Counted from the first letter of the stretch, positions 54,284 to 63,462 are shown. The stretch: DNA of 64,000 bases from Bacteroidetes bacterium UBA6183 (GCA_002422865.1 DITN01000065.1:29339-93338), one strand, 5' to 3'. Notes: generated by a model from the letters alone, not told the origin. Translations and numbers: made by a program.

Positions 54284-55255
54284 TTACTTAGTACGATCAA
54301 TTACATAAGCAACCAATTCTTTCAGGTTGTCTTTATAAGGGGAGTCGCTTACATTGTTTAACAGTGTAAGCGCTTCGTTTTTATAACGCTCCATGGCCTT
54401 GCGGGTATAAGCGATGCCATCGTGTTCGTTCACGTATTTAATTACCTCAGCAACTTTCTTTTTGTTGTTATTGTGGTTCTTTATGGTGTTAATGATAAAG
54501 CTACGTGTACTGCTGTCTGCGTTGTTAATGGTGTATATAATAGGAAGCGTTAATTTCTTTTCTTTTAAGTCAATTCCGGTTGGTTTTCCAATGTCACTAT
54601 CGCCATAATCCAACAAATCGTCTTTCATCTGAAAGGCTATACCAATTTTTTCGCCAAACAAACGCATTTGTTCTATTTGCTCAGCATTGGCTCCTGCACT
54701 GGCTGCACCTATAGCACAACAACTGGCAATTAATGATGCCGTTTTTTTTCGAATAATATCGTAGTATACTTCTTCGCTTAAATTAAGGTTACGCGTTTTT
54801 TCAATCTGCAATAACTCACCCTCACTCATGGCTTCTACCGATTCGCTTACAATTTCAAGTAAATGGTAGTCTTTATTTTTAACAGAAAGCAATAAACCCT
54901 TACTTAATAAATAGTCGCCAACTAAAACAGCTATTTTGTTTTTCCAAAGTGCATTTACGCTAAAGAAACCTCTGCGTTCATCACTGTCATCAACCACATC
55001 ATCATGCACTAAAGTTGCTGTATGTAGTAGCTCAACCAAGCTGGCAGCACGATATGTACTGTCGTTAATGCCATTAAATAATTTGGCTGATAAAAAGACA
55101 AACATCGGTCGCACCTGCTTACCCTTACGCTTAACAATGTAAGTCATGATGGTATCCAAGAGCGGTACATTGCTTTTCATGGCTTCACGAAACTTGATTT
55201 CAAACAAATCAAGATCATGCGCAATTGGTTGTTTTATATTGTCTATTTGGCTCAA
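54284..55255 (-). CDS. Trans-polyprenyl diphosphate synthase
   Basis: A 323-residue all-helical prenyl chain-elongation enzyme. First Asp-rich motif DDVVDD at residues 85-90 with following DERRG; second DDLLD at 212-216; GKQVRP binding region at 45-50. Probably makes the octaprenyl-like side chain of menaquinone. The start is TTG 55255 (SQIDNIKQPI), with no in-frame ATG before residue 26. Confidence 0.93.
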   Translation of the reverse strand: MSQIDNIKQPIAHDLDLFEIKFREAMKSNVPLLDTIMTYIVKRKGKQVRPMFVFLSAKLFNGINDSTYRAASLVELLHTATLVHDDVVDDSDERRGFFSVNALWKNKIAVLVGDYLLSKGLLLSVKNKDYHLLEIVSESVEAMSEGELLQIEKTRNLNLSEEVYYDIIRKKTASLIASCCAIGAASAGANAEQIEQMRLFGEKIGIAFQMKDDLLDYGDSDIGKPTGIDLKEKKLTLPIIYTINNADSSTRSFIINTIKNHNNNKKKVAEVIKYVNEHDGIAYTRKAMERYKNEALTLLNNVSDSPYKDNLKELVAYVIDRTK

Positions 55256-55440
55256 AATTATGCAGCAAAATAAGGTAATTATTTATATCTACTCAATATA
55301 CTAACTAATACAATACACTTTATGTCCTTATATTGTTTAATATCAGTTATGTATTTGTTTTATGTATCATAAGTAGTCACCGATTAAACGGTTTAACGAC
55401 CGCTTGATAAAAATCATTAAATAGATTCACAATCTTATTT

Positions 55441-55448
55441 TACTTTTG
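55441..55448 (+). promoter_or_regulatory. Bacteroidota -7 box (TACTTTTG) before the candidate small RNA
   Basis: Perfect TAnnTTTG in a 362-base gap, about 110 bases before a strong terminator with no gene in between. No TTTG at -33. Confidence 0.45.
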
Positions 55449-55453
55449 CAACC

Positions 55454-55592
55454 ATAAAATCGAAGGATTTAAATAGCTGCATGCAATAGTTGCAGTATAT
55501 ATGCCTAAAATCTTATCTAAATAGTAGTGTATTTGAGGTAAGGATAGTTTGTAATTAAAGCGGGATTCTTAAACGTTTCCCGCTTTTTTTGT
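55454..55592 (+). ncRNA. Candidate small RNA between the prenyl synthase and radA
   Basis: A -7 box at 55441-55448 and a strong terminator at 55557-55592 bracket about 139 bases with no open frame. A first hairpin CTGCA/TGCAG is at 55477-55495. The region upstream of the box (55256-55440) shows nothing else. The terminator ends 26 bases before radA, so it cannot serve an upstream plus-strand gene, since the nearest one ends at 54274. The alternative is a radA leader with an attenuator. Confidence 0.45.
55557..55592 (+). terminator. Terminator upstream of radA
   Basis: AAAGCGGGA / TCCCGCTTT stem followed by T7. It belongs to a transcript starting in the gap itself. Confidence 0.85.
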
Positions 55593-55617
55593 TTTAATAC
55601 TATATTGCAAACAACAT

Positions 55618-56985
55618 ATGGCAAAAACGCAAACAACCTTTTTTTGTAAAAACTGTGGCTCAACTTCCCCAAAATGGGTGGGTAAATGCAACAGTTGTGG
55701 CGAGTGGAATACTTATACTGAGGAAGTTATACATAAAGATAAACCTGAATATAAAAAAACATGGAAACCACAAAGCACTAAAAGTGTGTTGAAGCCTGTT
55801 TTATTAGCTGATGTGGAACATGGCACTGAACACCGCTACGAGATAAAAGATTTAGAGTTAAGCCGTGTGCTTGGAGGAGGCATTGTACCCGGAAGTGTTA
55901 TTTTAATTGGAGGTGAGCCGGGAATAGGAAAATCGACCCTTATGCTACAAATCGCTTTGCAGTTTACCAACAAAAAGGTGCTGTATATAAGTGGAGAAGA
56001 GAGTGATACACAAATAAAAATGCGTGCCGAACGTTTGCCTTTTCGCAACAGCGAGTGTTACCTTTTTACTGAAACATCCACCCAAAAAATAGGGAAGGCC
56101 TTACAGGAATTGGAACCTGATATTGTGGTGATTGATTCTATTCAAACCCTACAAAGCGAATTAATTGACAGTACTCCGGGTAGTATTTCACAAATTAAAG
56201 AAACCGCAGGCGACTTAATTCGTTTCGCTAAAGAAACTGGAACACCTGTTTTTTTAATAGGTCACATCACCAAAGACGGTGCACTAGCCGGGCCAAAGTT
56301 ACTGGAGCATATGGTTGATACCGTTTTACAATTTGAGGGCGACAGAAATCATGTGTACCGTATTTTACGTACCACCAAAAATCGTTTTGGTAGCACCAGC
56401 GAAATCGGAATTTATGAAATGCATGGTGCAGGGTTACGTGAAGTAAGCAATCCATCGGAAATATTGATTTCTCAACGTGATGAAAATTTAAGTGGTATTG
56501 CTATCAGTGCAACCATTGAAGGTTTACGCCCATTGTTAATAGAAACCCAAGCGCTTGTAAGTACTGCTGCATATGGTACTCCACAACGTAACAGCAATGG
56601 TTATGATGCCAAAAGATTAAACATGTTATTGGCCATACTCGAAAAAAAGTGTGGGTTGCGTATGGGTATGCAAGATGTGTTTATCAATATAGCAGGTGGT
56701 TTGCGCGTAGAAGATCCCGGGATTGATTTGGGTGTAATCGCGGCTATTGTTAGTAGTTATCAAAATATGCCGGTAGATAATAAAATTGCCTTTATTGGCG
56801 AGGTAGGACTAAGTGGTGAGATTCGCGCAGTTAGCCGTATAGAGCAACGCATAGGCGAGGCAGAGAAACTTGGTTTTACCACTGTTTACATCAGTAAATT
56901 TAATAAGATGCCTAAACAAAAGTCGGGCATTACCATTGTTGAAGTAAGTAAATTGGAAGAAATGTTGAACTACTTGTTTGGATAA
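55618..56985 (+). CDS. radA: DNA repair protein RadA
   Basis: A 455-residue RadA (Sms), a RecA-like branch-migration helicase in recombination repair. Zinc finger Cys10, Cys13, Cys24, Cys27; Walker A GGEPGIGKST near residue 98; the RadA-specific KNRFG near 254; C-terminal Lon-like domain (GGLRVEDPGIDLGVIAAIVSS, GEVGLSGEIRAV). Complete. The candidate small RNA or attenuator is 26 bases upstream. Confidence 0.97.
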   Translation: MAKTQTTFFCKNCGSTSPKWVGKCNSCGEWNTYTEEVIHKDKPEYKKTWKPQSTKSVLKPVLLADVEHGTEHRYEIKDLELSRVLGGGIVPGSVILIGGEPGIGKSTLMLQIALQFTNKKVLYISGEESDTQIKMRAERLPFRNSECYLFTETSTQKIGKALQELEPDIVVIDSIQTLQSELIDSTPGSISQIKETAGDLIRFAKETGTPVFLIGHITKDGALAGPKLLEHMVDTVLQFEGDRNHVYRILRTTKNRFGSTSEIGIYEMHGAGLREVSNPSEILISQRDENLSGIAISATIEGLRPLLIETQALVSTAAYGTPQRNSNGYDAKRLNMLLAILEKKCGLRMGMQDVFINIAGGLRVEDPGIDLGVIAAIVSSYQNMPVDNKIAFIGEVGLSGEIRAVSRIEQRIGEAEKLGFTTVYISKFNKMPKQKSGITIVEVSKLEEMLNYLFG

Positions 56986-56986
56986 G

Positions 56987-57628
56987 TTACTTCTTAAAAC
57001 TCAACCCCTCTTCTTTAAGTAATGATTTCAGTTTTTTTATACTACTTGGTCCAAATCCGTGAAGTGCAAGTAGCTCCTTTTCCGTTTTTTTACTCAATTG
57101 TTTTAGTGTTTTGATGTTGGCTCCTTCGAGTGCACGTATGGCAGGTGCACCTAGTACCGACATAAATCCTGCTTTGGGTTTACGTTCTTTTTCACAAATG
57201 GGACATGTTGGGCAATCGGATGTTTTGGTAAATGGGTGACCGTTTTTACAAGTACTAACTTTACTTTTAGCCGCTAATTTCAAAATGTTTTGTGTTACCC
57301 GGTAAGTCACAATTTTAGTGATTAACTTTTTGGGTAAGGGTTCGTTTAAAGGAAATTGGATTGCGCCCTTCGAGTTTTTGTAGGCTGTTATTTCTTTTGC
57401 AAAATGTTCAATTCCATTTGGACCGGGATAAAAGCCAATGTGGTTTTTGTAACCTGCAAAATGCACCAAATTACCGTTTAGTACAAATGTTGGTATTCCA
57501 TAACTCATCGTTTCTGTTGCATCAACTGCCGCATTACGTATTAATGTTCTAATTTGTTGCAATACCACCTGAGTATCTTCTGGGAAACTCGAAATGTATT
57601 TGTCTACAAGCGTTTGTTGCTTTGCCAT
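56987..57628 (-). CDS. DUF1801 protein with zinc-ribbon-like centre and helix-hairpin-helix tail
   Basis: A 213-residue cytosolic protein. Residues 5-118 are a DUF1801 (YdhG-like) domain (ETMSYGIPTFVLNGNLVHFAGYKNHIGFYP). A small Cys/His cluster follows (Cys127, His131, Cys139, Cys142, Cys145) and then a helix-hairpin-helix region (residues 160-205, LLALHGFGPSSIKKLKSLL) like the C-terminal domain of RNA polymerase alpha. The combination recurs in Bacteroidota. Nucleic-acid binding is likely; function unknown. Convergent with radA with no gap. Confidence 0.82.
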   Translation of the reverse strand: MAKQQTLVDKYISSFPEDTQVVLQQIRTLIRNAAVDATETMSYGIPTFVLNGNLVHFAGYKNHIGFYPGPNGIEHFAKEITAYKNSKGAIQFPLNEPLPKKLITKIVTYRVTQNILKLAAKSKVSTCKNGHPFTKTSDCPTCPICEKERKPKAGFMSVLGAPAIRALEGANIKTLKQLSKKTEKELLALHGFGPSSIKKLKSLLKEEGLSFKK

Positions 57629-57648
57629 AATTAGGGGATTTTATAGGT

Positions 57649-58866
57649 TTATTTTATACGAATTTCAACTCTTCTGTTAGCTTTTTGTTCTGCTAATGTG
57701 CGTGCATTTGGAAACAACATTTGTCTGGATCCAAATCCCTTTACCTCGTACCTGCTATCATCAACATTCGCAGCTTTTAAAAACGATGCAACTTTATGTG
57801 CTCTGGCCAACGCAATTTCTTCGTGTCGTTTTACATCAGCTTCTGATGTTAGCAGCACACCTGTGTTGGTTGTGCCGTTTACATGACCTTCTATGGTAAT
57901 TTCTAACTCGGGGTTTAAGGTCATTAATCGTACTAAGTTTTGTATAGCCGGATAAGCTTCTTGCAAAGGTTCAGCGCTGTTAGGCTCAAAGTTAATTTGC
58001 TCTAATTTGTATGTTTTATCTTTTTTTAAAACGGGTAAAGTAGTTTTTAACTCACGGTTAGGTTGGTTCCCTTTTATAGGCACGGTTTCAAAAAATGTAT
58101 TTTTACCTGATATAAATAATTGGTAATTTTTATTTTCCTGAACCATAGCTGTCATTTCATAATTTCCGTTGGTTGAAGATTGGGTTTCAGTAATGATATT
58201 ACCTAACGAGTCAGTTAAAATTACTTTTGCAACAAGAGGTTTTCCGTTGTCGTCTTTTACTTCACCTTTTATACTAATGGCATTGTTTAGTTCAAAATCA
58301 ATGCTAAAGCCATTGCCGTTTTTATATACATTATCTATTAACAAAACATATTGCTCGCCTTTTTGTACGTTTATGTTTTTTGAAAATTGAGCTCCCGGAC
58401 CGGGCTTGCTGTATGCGTTTGTGGCATCAATACGTAATCCGGTTACACCTTTTGTTTTTAAATTGTTTCTACTTAAGTTATTTCTTACTGGGTTTGTTTT
58501 TTGGTTTTTAATCTGATTACAATACAATGAATCGGATACTTTATAAAGTAAAAAATCATAATCATTGGTGCTATCAATGGGGTTGATTTTAAAAGTAAAA
58601 TCGCCACCTTTAGAAAAATTCAAAACATACCATGCCGTATGGTGTTCTTTTGCAAAAGTTAAACCACTTTGGGTTGATGTAATTTCTTGAACGTTGCCAA
58701 AACTATTTGGTGCTGCAACTGCCCCGTACCTGAAACTTTTATAAATGGGTAACCTAACGGCTGCATTACAATCCGATTGAGGTGTTTTGGTGAAAGTATT
58801 TCTTGTTTGTGCCCAAAGCACTTGACTAAGGATTAAGGCAACAAACAAAATTGTTTTTGATTTCAT
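57649..58866 (-). CDS. OmpA-family protein with an atypical peptidoglycan-binding domain
   Basis: A 405-residue exported protein; the signal ends at LWAQ. A beta-sandwich (about 25-190), a carboxypeptidase-regulatory-like fold (ISIKGEVKDDNGKPLVAKVILTD near 200-265), and a C-terminal OmpA domain (INFEPNSAEPLQEAYPAIQNLVRLM...EITIEGHVNG). The usual GHTDNxG and NxxLSxxRA motifs are altered to GHVNGT and ALARAHKVASFL, so peptidoglycan contact may differ from the norm. Single gene. Confidence 0.85.
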   Translation of the reverse strand: MKSKTILFVALILSQVLWAQTRNTFTKTPQSDCNAAVRLPIYKSFRYGAVAAPNSFGNVQEITSTQSGLTFAKEHHTAWYVLNFSKGGDFTFKINPIDSTNDYDFLLYKVSDSLYCNQIKNQKTNPVRNNLSRNNLKTKGVTGLRIDATNAYSKPGPGAQFSKNINVQKGEQYVLLIDNVYKNGNGFSIDFELNNAISIKGEVKDDNGKPLVAKVILTDSLGNIITETQSSTNGNYEMTAMVQENKNYQLFISGKNTFFETVPIKGNQPNRELKTTLPVLKKDKTYKLEQINFEPNSAEPLQEAYPAIQNLVRLMTLNPELEITIEGHVNGTTNTGVLLTSEADVKRHEEIALARAHKVASFLKAANVDDSRYEVKGFGSRQMLFPNARTLAEQKANRRVEIRIK

Positions 58867-58931
58867 ACATGGGGATGAATGCTAAACCAATTTAACGAAA
58901 TCTATTTAAAAATCAATACTAAAACGTGCCG

Positions 58932-59330
58932 CTATTCATTCTTTAAATTGGTAATAACCTGTATGGTATTACTTAATATTTTATGAACCGGACAAGCGTT
59001 TGCAACGCTCAGAAGCCTTGTGCGTTGCTGTTCATCAAGATTTCCTACCAGCTCAATTTTTCGGTTAATGGTGGTTTGGTTTGATGTTTTGTCCCACTCC
59101 AAATCAACATCAACATGTACCTCTTTTAAATCCCATGTTTTGTTGTTGGCATACATGCGTAATGTTATTGAAGTACATGCAGCCAGTGATGCGGCTAAAA
59201 GTTCGTTTGGATTAAATCCTAAATTTAAACCACCTTCATCTATAGGTTCATCAGCAATTAAAGTGTTGCCATTGGCTTCAATTTTTACTTGATATTGCTC
59301 GTGGGCAATATGTGCTTTTACATGTGTCAT
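58932..59330 (-). CDS. OsmC family peroxide-detoxifying protein
   Basis: A 132-residue OsmC-like thiol hydroperoxidase. Cys52 (LAACTSITLRMYA) and Cys113 (NACPVHKIL) are the redox pair; the fold-defining FNPNELLAASLAACTS is intact. Six bases downstream of the pirin gene, so both belong to one operon. Confidence 0.93.
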   Translation of the reverse strand: MTHVKAHIAHEQYQVKIEANGNTLIADEPIDEGGLNLGFNPNELLAASLAACTSITLRMYANNKTWDLKEVHVDVDLEWDKTSNQTTINRKIELVGNLDEQQRTRLLSVANACPVHKILSNTIQVITNLKNE

Positions 59331-59336
59331 TGGTTA

Positions 59337-60221
59337 TTAATGGTTTTTACGTGTTGGATATGGAACAAAGTCTATTTCGTCACCTACTACTTTCTCAAAT
59401 AGCTGTGCATCCCATTTCTGTTTGGCTTCTTCAATTAAAGTTTTATCGCTCGAAACAAAATTCCAATCAATAAATCGTTCTTCAGCAAAAGGTTCACCTC
59501 CAAAAATGTATACTGTTGTGTTGGCGCTGATTTCAAACTCGCACAATGTACTATTTTTAGCTACCAAAATTTGTTTAGGTCCAAAGGTATTGCCCTCACT
59601 GCTTACACTTCCTTCTAAAATGTATAAACCGGCCTCGCCATATAGTTGGTCTTTTAAGTTTATGGCTGTGTTTTTGGTCGATGTAATTTCAATCATAAAC
59701 AACTTGCTGTATACCGGCACCGGAGATTTTTGGCCCATGGCTTCGCCTGCTACTAATTTGTAGGAAACACCATCATTAACCCAACTTGGTATTTGATCTT
59801 TATCTGCATGGTAAAAATTAGGTTCAGTTTGTTCAAATGCTTTAGGTAATGCTATCCAAATTTGTAATCCATGCATTGTTTTCTCGGAGTGTCTTAAATA
59901 TTCAGGAGTACGCTCTGAGTGCATAATACCTTTACCTGCTGTCATCCAATTTACTTCTCCGGGTTTTATTTCCATTTCACTGCCAATAGAATCGCGGTGC
60001 ATGATGCTGCCTTCAAACAAAAAAGTTAGGGTAGATAAACCGATATGTGGATGTGGTTTAATATCCATTTGATCCCTTTCATTTAACTTAACCGGCCCCA
60101 TGTGGTCGATATAAATAAACGGACCTACCATTCTTTTTTGGCGAAAAGGCAATAATCGCCCAACCATAAAGTTACCTATGTTGGCAGCACGCTCTTCTAT
60201 AATTAATTGGATGTTAGACAT
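59337..60221 (-). CDS. Pirin family protein
   Basis: A 294-residue two-cupin pirin. The iron ligands are His57, His59, His101 and Glu103, in PHPHIGLSTLTFLFEG and GIMHSERTPE. The N-terminal RRxVGPFIYIDHMGP segment is present. Bacterial pirins have quercetinase-like or regulatory roles; which applies is unknown. First gene of a pair with osmC-like; both fit oxidative-stress defence. Confidence 0.93.
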   Translation of the reverse strand: MSNIQLIIEERAANIGNFMVGRLLPFRQKRMVGPFIYIDHMGPVKLNERDQMDIKPHPHIGLSTLTFLFEGSIMHRDSIGSEMEIKPGEVNWMTAGKGIMHSERTPEYLRHSEKTMHGLQIWIALPKAFEQTEPNFYHADKDQIPSWVNDGVSYKLVAGEAMGQKSPVPVYSKLFMIEITSTKNTAINLKDQLYGEAGLYILEGSVSSEGNTFGPKQILVAKNSTLCEFEISANTTVYIFGGEPFAEERFIDWNFVSSDKTLIEEAKQKWDAQLFEKVVGDEIDFVPYPTRKNH

Positions 60222-60280
60222 AATGGACTTTTAATTTGTATGTATTGCTTGACCTAATTTAGGATATTTTAGTTGTACAG

Positions 60281-60319
60281 CAAAAACAAATGGCCCAAGT
60301 TTGTTTGCTCAGGCCATTG
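60281..60319 (-). terminator. Terminator of the MbnP/peroxidase operon
   Basis: On minus: AATGGCC / GGCCATT stem followed by TTGTTTTTG. Confidence 0.7.
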
Positions 60320-60384
60320 TTGTATAAAGATTATCATTGGCTTTTAATAGCAGAAATAATTTCTCATGTTATGTTAAGCCACGC

Positions 60385-61488
60385 CTATTTATTTGGGTCG
60401 CTATAGGCCGTGTTATTTAAAAGCGAATAATCGGTTAATGTTTTCAAAAACGCCACCAAGTCAGCTTTGTCTTGTGCTGTTAACATCAAACCTTTTTCTC
60501 TTGTAAATCTTAATGCAGGATCAAGTGTTGTAGATTCTTTCAATCCATTGTTGTAATGATCAATTACTTCTTCTAATGTTTTAATACTTCCATCACTCAT
60601 GTATGGTGGTGTTAAAGCAATATTACGCAACGTGGTTACTTTAAATTTACCTTTATCGTTTATGTTCCCGGTTACGCCTTGTCTTCCAATATCGGTTATT
60701 TCTGCCTCTGATTTGGTACCATTGTTCATGTAACGATTATTCGAAAAGTTTGGTCCTGAATGGCAGTGCGCGCAATCAGCACCTGATAGTTCAGGGAAAC
60801 TTGGATTGTATTCAGCAAAAAATAAAACCCTGCCACGCTCTTCCGAGCTATCCAATGTTAACTCACCTCTTCTGTATTTGTCGTATTTGGTATCGTTTGA
60901 TATAATGCTGTTCATAAACTGCTCTAATGCTAACGCAATCTTATTGGCTGTTATTTCTTCGCTGCCAAATGCGCGCATAAACTGATCGCGATACGTTTTA
61001 CTTGCTGATAGTTTAGTAATAACGTTATCTAGTGTTTCATCCATTTCTAATTCATCTTGTATGGGCATTAAAGCTTGTTGGCGCAATAAGTTTGCTCTTC
61101 CATCCCAGAAAAAACCTCCTGTATTCCAAGCCATGTTTACGGCAGTCATCGAGTTACGTTTACCCAATAACCCATGTATACCCACCGATAGTTTTGCTGT
61201 ATCTGTAAATGCAAATTGTTGTTGGTGACAAGATCCACAAGATTGTGTGTTGTTACCCGACAACATTTTTTCGTAAAACAACATACGTCCCAGTTGCACA
61301 CCTTGTATGGTTAACAAATTATCATCAGCAATTGGTGGTGCCGGAAACCCTGCATGATTCATGGTATAAGGTGTTGGGTCGTATTTAACTGCGGAAGTAT
61401 TAGCTTGTTGTTCGGTATCATCTTTTTTACATGCCACTAATAATACAGTAACTGCTATAAAAGAGGTGATGAGAATTTTATATTTCAT
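60385..61488 (-). CDS. Di-heme cytochrome c peroxidase/MauG (MbnH-like) lipoprotein 1
   Basis: A 367-residue di-heme protein of the CcpA/MauG superfamily. Two heme-binding motifs: CGSCH at 84-88 and CAHCH at 239-243. Signal ends LLVAC (Cys20) and is followed by KKDDTE, matching the K-(D/E)2 surface-export signal. In the MbnH subgroup such enzymes oxidise a Trp of the partner MbnP; others remove hydrogen peroxide. It lies one base after the second peroxidase, in the same operon as the MbnP-like gene. Which activity applies is not decided by the motifs. Confidence 0.9.
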   Translation of the reverse strand: MKYKILITSFIAVTVLLVACKKDDTEQQANTSAVKYDPTPYTMNHAGFPAPPIADDNLLTIQGVQLGRMLFYEKMLSGNNTQSCGSCHQQQFAFTDTAKLSVGIHGLLGKRNSMTAVNMAWNTGGFFWDGRANLLRQQALMPIQDELEMDETLDNVITKLSASKTYRDQFMRAFGSEEITANKIALALEQFMNSIISNDTKYDKYRRGELTLDSSEERGRVLFFAEYNPSFPELSGADCAHCHSGPNFSNNRYMNNGTKSEAEITDIGRQGVTGNINDKGKFKVTTLRNIALTPPYMSDGSIKTLEEVIDHYNNGLKESTTLDPALRFTREKGLMLTAQDKADLVAFLKTLTDYSLLNNTAYSDPNK

Positions 61489-61489
61489 G

Positions 61490-62500
61490 TTAATTGTTTT
61501 TAAAAAGCGGGTTATTAATAAACGATTCGTCTGTTAAGGTTTTTAAAAATGCCACCAGGTCGTTCATTTCTTCTTGTGTTAAATTTAGGGGTTTAATTAA
61601 ACTACTTTTGTTCGGGTGGTTGTAACCGCCCGAGTTATAATGCGCCACTACATCAAGTAACGTTGTTTTGCTTCCATTGTGCATGTATGGTGCTGTTTTT
61701 TCTATGTTGCGTAACGTAGGCACTTTAAATTTTGCCTTATCTGTAATTTGTTTGGTTACCCTTGCTCTTCCTTCATCACTGTATACCTCGCTTAATCCGT
61801 TGTTTTCAAAAGCAAAATTAGTGAAGTTAAATCCGGTATGACAAGTGCTGCAGTTTGTTTTTGTACTTGTAAATAAATTAAGCCCACGTAACTCTTGTTC
61901 GGTTAAGCTAGCTTCTTGTCTAATGTACTTGTCGTATTTGCTATTACCACTAATCAAGGTGCGTTCAAAGTTGGCCAATGCGCGAGTAATCACGTAATAG
62001 TCGAGTTCTCGGTTATAAGCCTCTTTACTCATGTTTTGATAGACGCTATTATCAGCTAATCTTTTGGCAATTTCTACAATGTTAAAATCAAACTCCACAT
62101 GTTCTTGTATGGGTACCAAAACCTGCATTTCTAATGTGGGATTACCACCATCAAAATTATAGTAAGGTTGATAAGCCACATTGGCTAATGTTGGTGCATT
62201 TCTTACACCCACAGCACCATCAACTCCTAAACTAAATACTTGGTTATCGGCCATGGCAAATTGGGTTTGGTGGCACGACCCGCAATGAATGGTTTGGTTT
62301 CGTGAGAGGGCTTTGTCGTAAAATAATTTTTTGCCAAGTTTCCACCTGCTGTAACGGTAGCCGTTATCTTCCGGATACTTTATGGCCGGAAAATTTGAAG
62401 GTGGGGCAAAGTTCGGTTCATACGCAACCTCTTCCTTTTTTTTGCATGATAAAAGGAAGAGGAACATACAAGAAATGAATATGACAGTAAGTGTTTTCAA
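61490..62500 (-). CDS. Di-heme cytochrome c peroxidase/MauG (MbnH-like) lipoprotein 2
   Basis: A 336-residue paralogue of the 60385 protein. Heme motifs CGSCH at 73-77 and CSTCH at 217-221. Signal ends LLSC (Cys19), followed by KKKEE, again a surface-export type signal. The start is TTG 62500 (no ATG before the signal). It lies between the MbnP-like gene (5 bases away) and the other peroxidase (1 base). Both copies share the MxNGSxxTLxxVxxHYN-like C-terminal pattern, but the rest has diverged. Confidence 0.9.
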   Translation of the reverse strand: MKTLTVIFISCMFLFLLSCKKKEEVAYEPNFAPPSNFPAIKYPEDNGYRYSRWKLGKKLFYDKALSRNQTIHCGSCHQTQFAMADNQVFSLGVDGAVGVRNAPTLANVAYQPYYNFDGGNPTLEMQVLVPIQEHVEFDFNIVEIAKRLADNSVYQNMSKEAYNRELDYYVITRALANFERTLISGNSKYDKYIRQEASLTEQELRGLNLFTSTKTNCSTCHTGFNFTNFAFENNGLSEVYSDEGRARVTKQITDKAKFKVPTLRNIEKTAPYMHNGSKTTLLDVVAHYNSGGYNHPNKSSLIKPLNLTQEEMNDLVAFLKTLTDESFINNPLFKNN

Positions 62501-62505
62501 CCGTG

Positions 62506-63462
62506 TTATTGAACGATTAATTTTTGCGCACCAATAAAGGTATTGTTGTTATACACTTGCATAAAATAGATGCCTTTGCTTTTTAAGTTAAACGGTTGGG
62601 TTGATGTAGCCGTAAATTGCTCTTCAACACAAACCTTACCCGTAATATCAGTAATTACAATTTTATTAAACAGCGCTTGGTTTGAAACCGATAAAACAAA
62701 CGCTCCGTTTGATGGATTGGGAGTAAGACCTAGGTTAATATTGGTTTTAGATTCGTTTAAGCCTGTTAAAATTGTTCCGGGTTTAAACACGTTGTCTCTA
62801 AAATTAAATAATAGTTTTTGTGCCTCATCGGTATCACCATGCGAAACCAAATTTTGGGTTACATTAATGTCTTTTATGGCTTTGGTATAATCCGCGTCAA
62901 TGGCAATAATCCATTTGCCATTTCTTTCGGTAGCTGTTTTATTTACTGATGTAGAAAAATAATTTACATTACCCAACGAGTGGATTTCATAAGTGCTTAC
63001 CATACCAACTCCGGCAACACCTTCCATGGCTGCAAAACGATAACCTGATTCCCAACCCCAATGCATGGATGGAGATTTAGGCGCAAGTGGGTGAGAGGCT
63101 GGCCATAAACTTGGATCGGCATTATTATTTGGGGTATCAACGCCAATACTAAATTGTATGCCTTCAATATTGTTTACATTAAAAGAGCCTAACTCAATAT
63201 CTGTATTGGTACCTGCATTAACCAAAGCATATAAATTGTTAACAGGTGTAGTCTGACCGCCATCGTGTTTAATGATTATTTTAGATAAATAATACTCCAT
63301 ACGAGATACGTTAAATTCGTTTCCTAAATTATTTATTGCACTTTTGTCAAAAGCAAACGGAACGGTATCTAAAAAATGATTGATGCGTAACACCACATTT
63401 TTTTGTGCGAAAGTTTGTGTAAATGCTGCTAGTATTCCAACTATTAGTAATAATTTTTTCAT
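62506..63462 (-). CDS. MbnP-like copper-binding protein with T9SS sorting domain
   Basis: A 318-residue exported protein; the signal ends at TFAQ. Residues 20-235 match the MbnP family: NEFNVSRMEYYLSKI, then DPSLWPASHPL and the hallmark MHWGWESGYRF at 133-143, with Trp135 and Trp137. In characterised MbnP a Trp is converted to kynurenine by the di-heme enzyme MbnH and the protein binds copper. Residues from about 245 are a type A T9SS sorting domain (LGLTPNPSNGAF...GIYFMQVYNNN). MbnP proteins are usually periplasmic with no such tail, so this one should be exported to the surface. The two peroxidase genes follow directly. Confidence 0.9.
   Translation of the reverse strand: MKKLLLIVGILAAFTQTFAQKNVVLRINHFLDTVPFAFDKSAINNLGNEFNVSRMEYYLSKIIIKHDGGQTTPVNNLYALVNAGTNTDIELGSFNVNNIEGIQFSIGVDTPNNNADPSLWPASHPLAPKSPSMHWGWESGYRFAAMEGVAGVGMVSTYEIHSLGNVNYFSTSVNKTATERNGKWIIAIDADYTKAIKDINVTQNLVSHGDTDEAQKLLFNFRDNVFKPGTILTGLNESKTNINLGLTPNPSNGAFVLSVSNQALFNKIVITDITGKVCVEEQFTATSTQPFNLKSKGIYFMQVYNNNTFIGAQKLIVQ

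Noticed and set aside
55454..55592. 6S RNA
   Set aside because: The length (about 139) and visible hairpins do not show the long bulged rod of 6S RNA; kept only as an unnamed candidate.
56987..57628. Novel three-domain fusion
   Set aside because: The DUF1801 plus Cys cluster plus helix-hairpin-helix layout recurs in the phylum as far as I can recall, so it is not reported as new.
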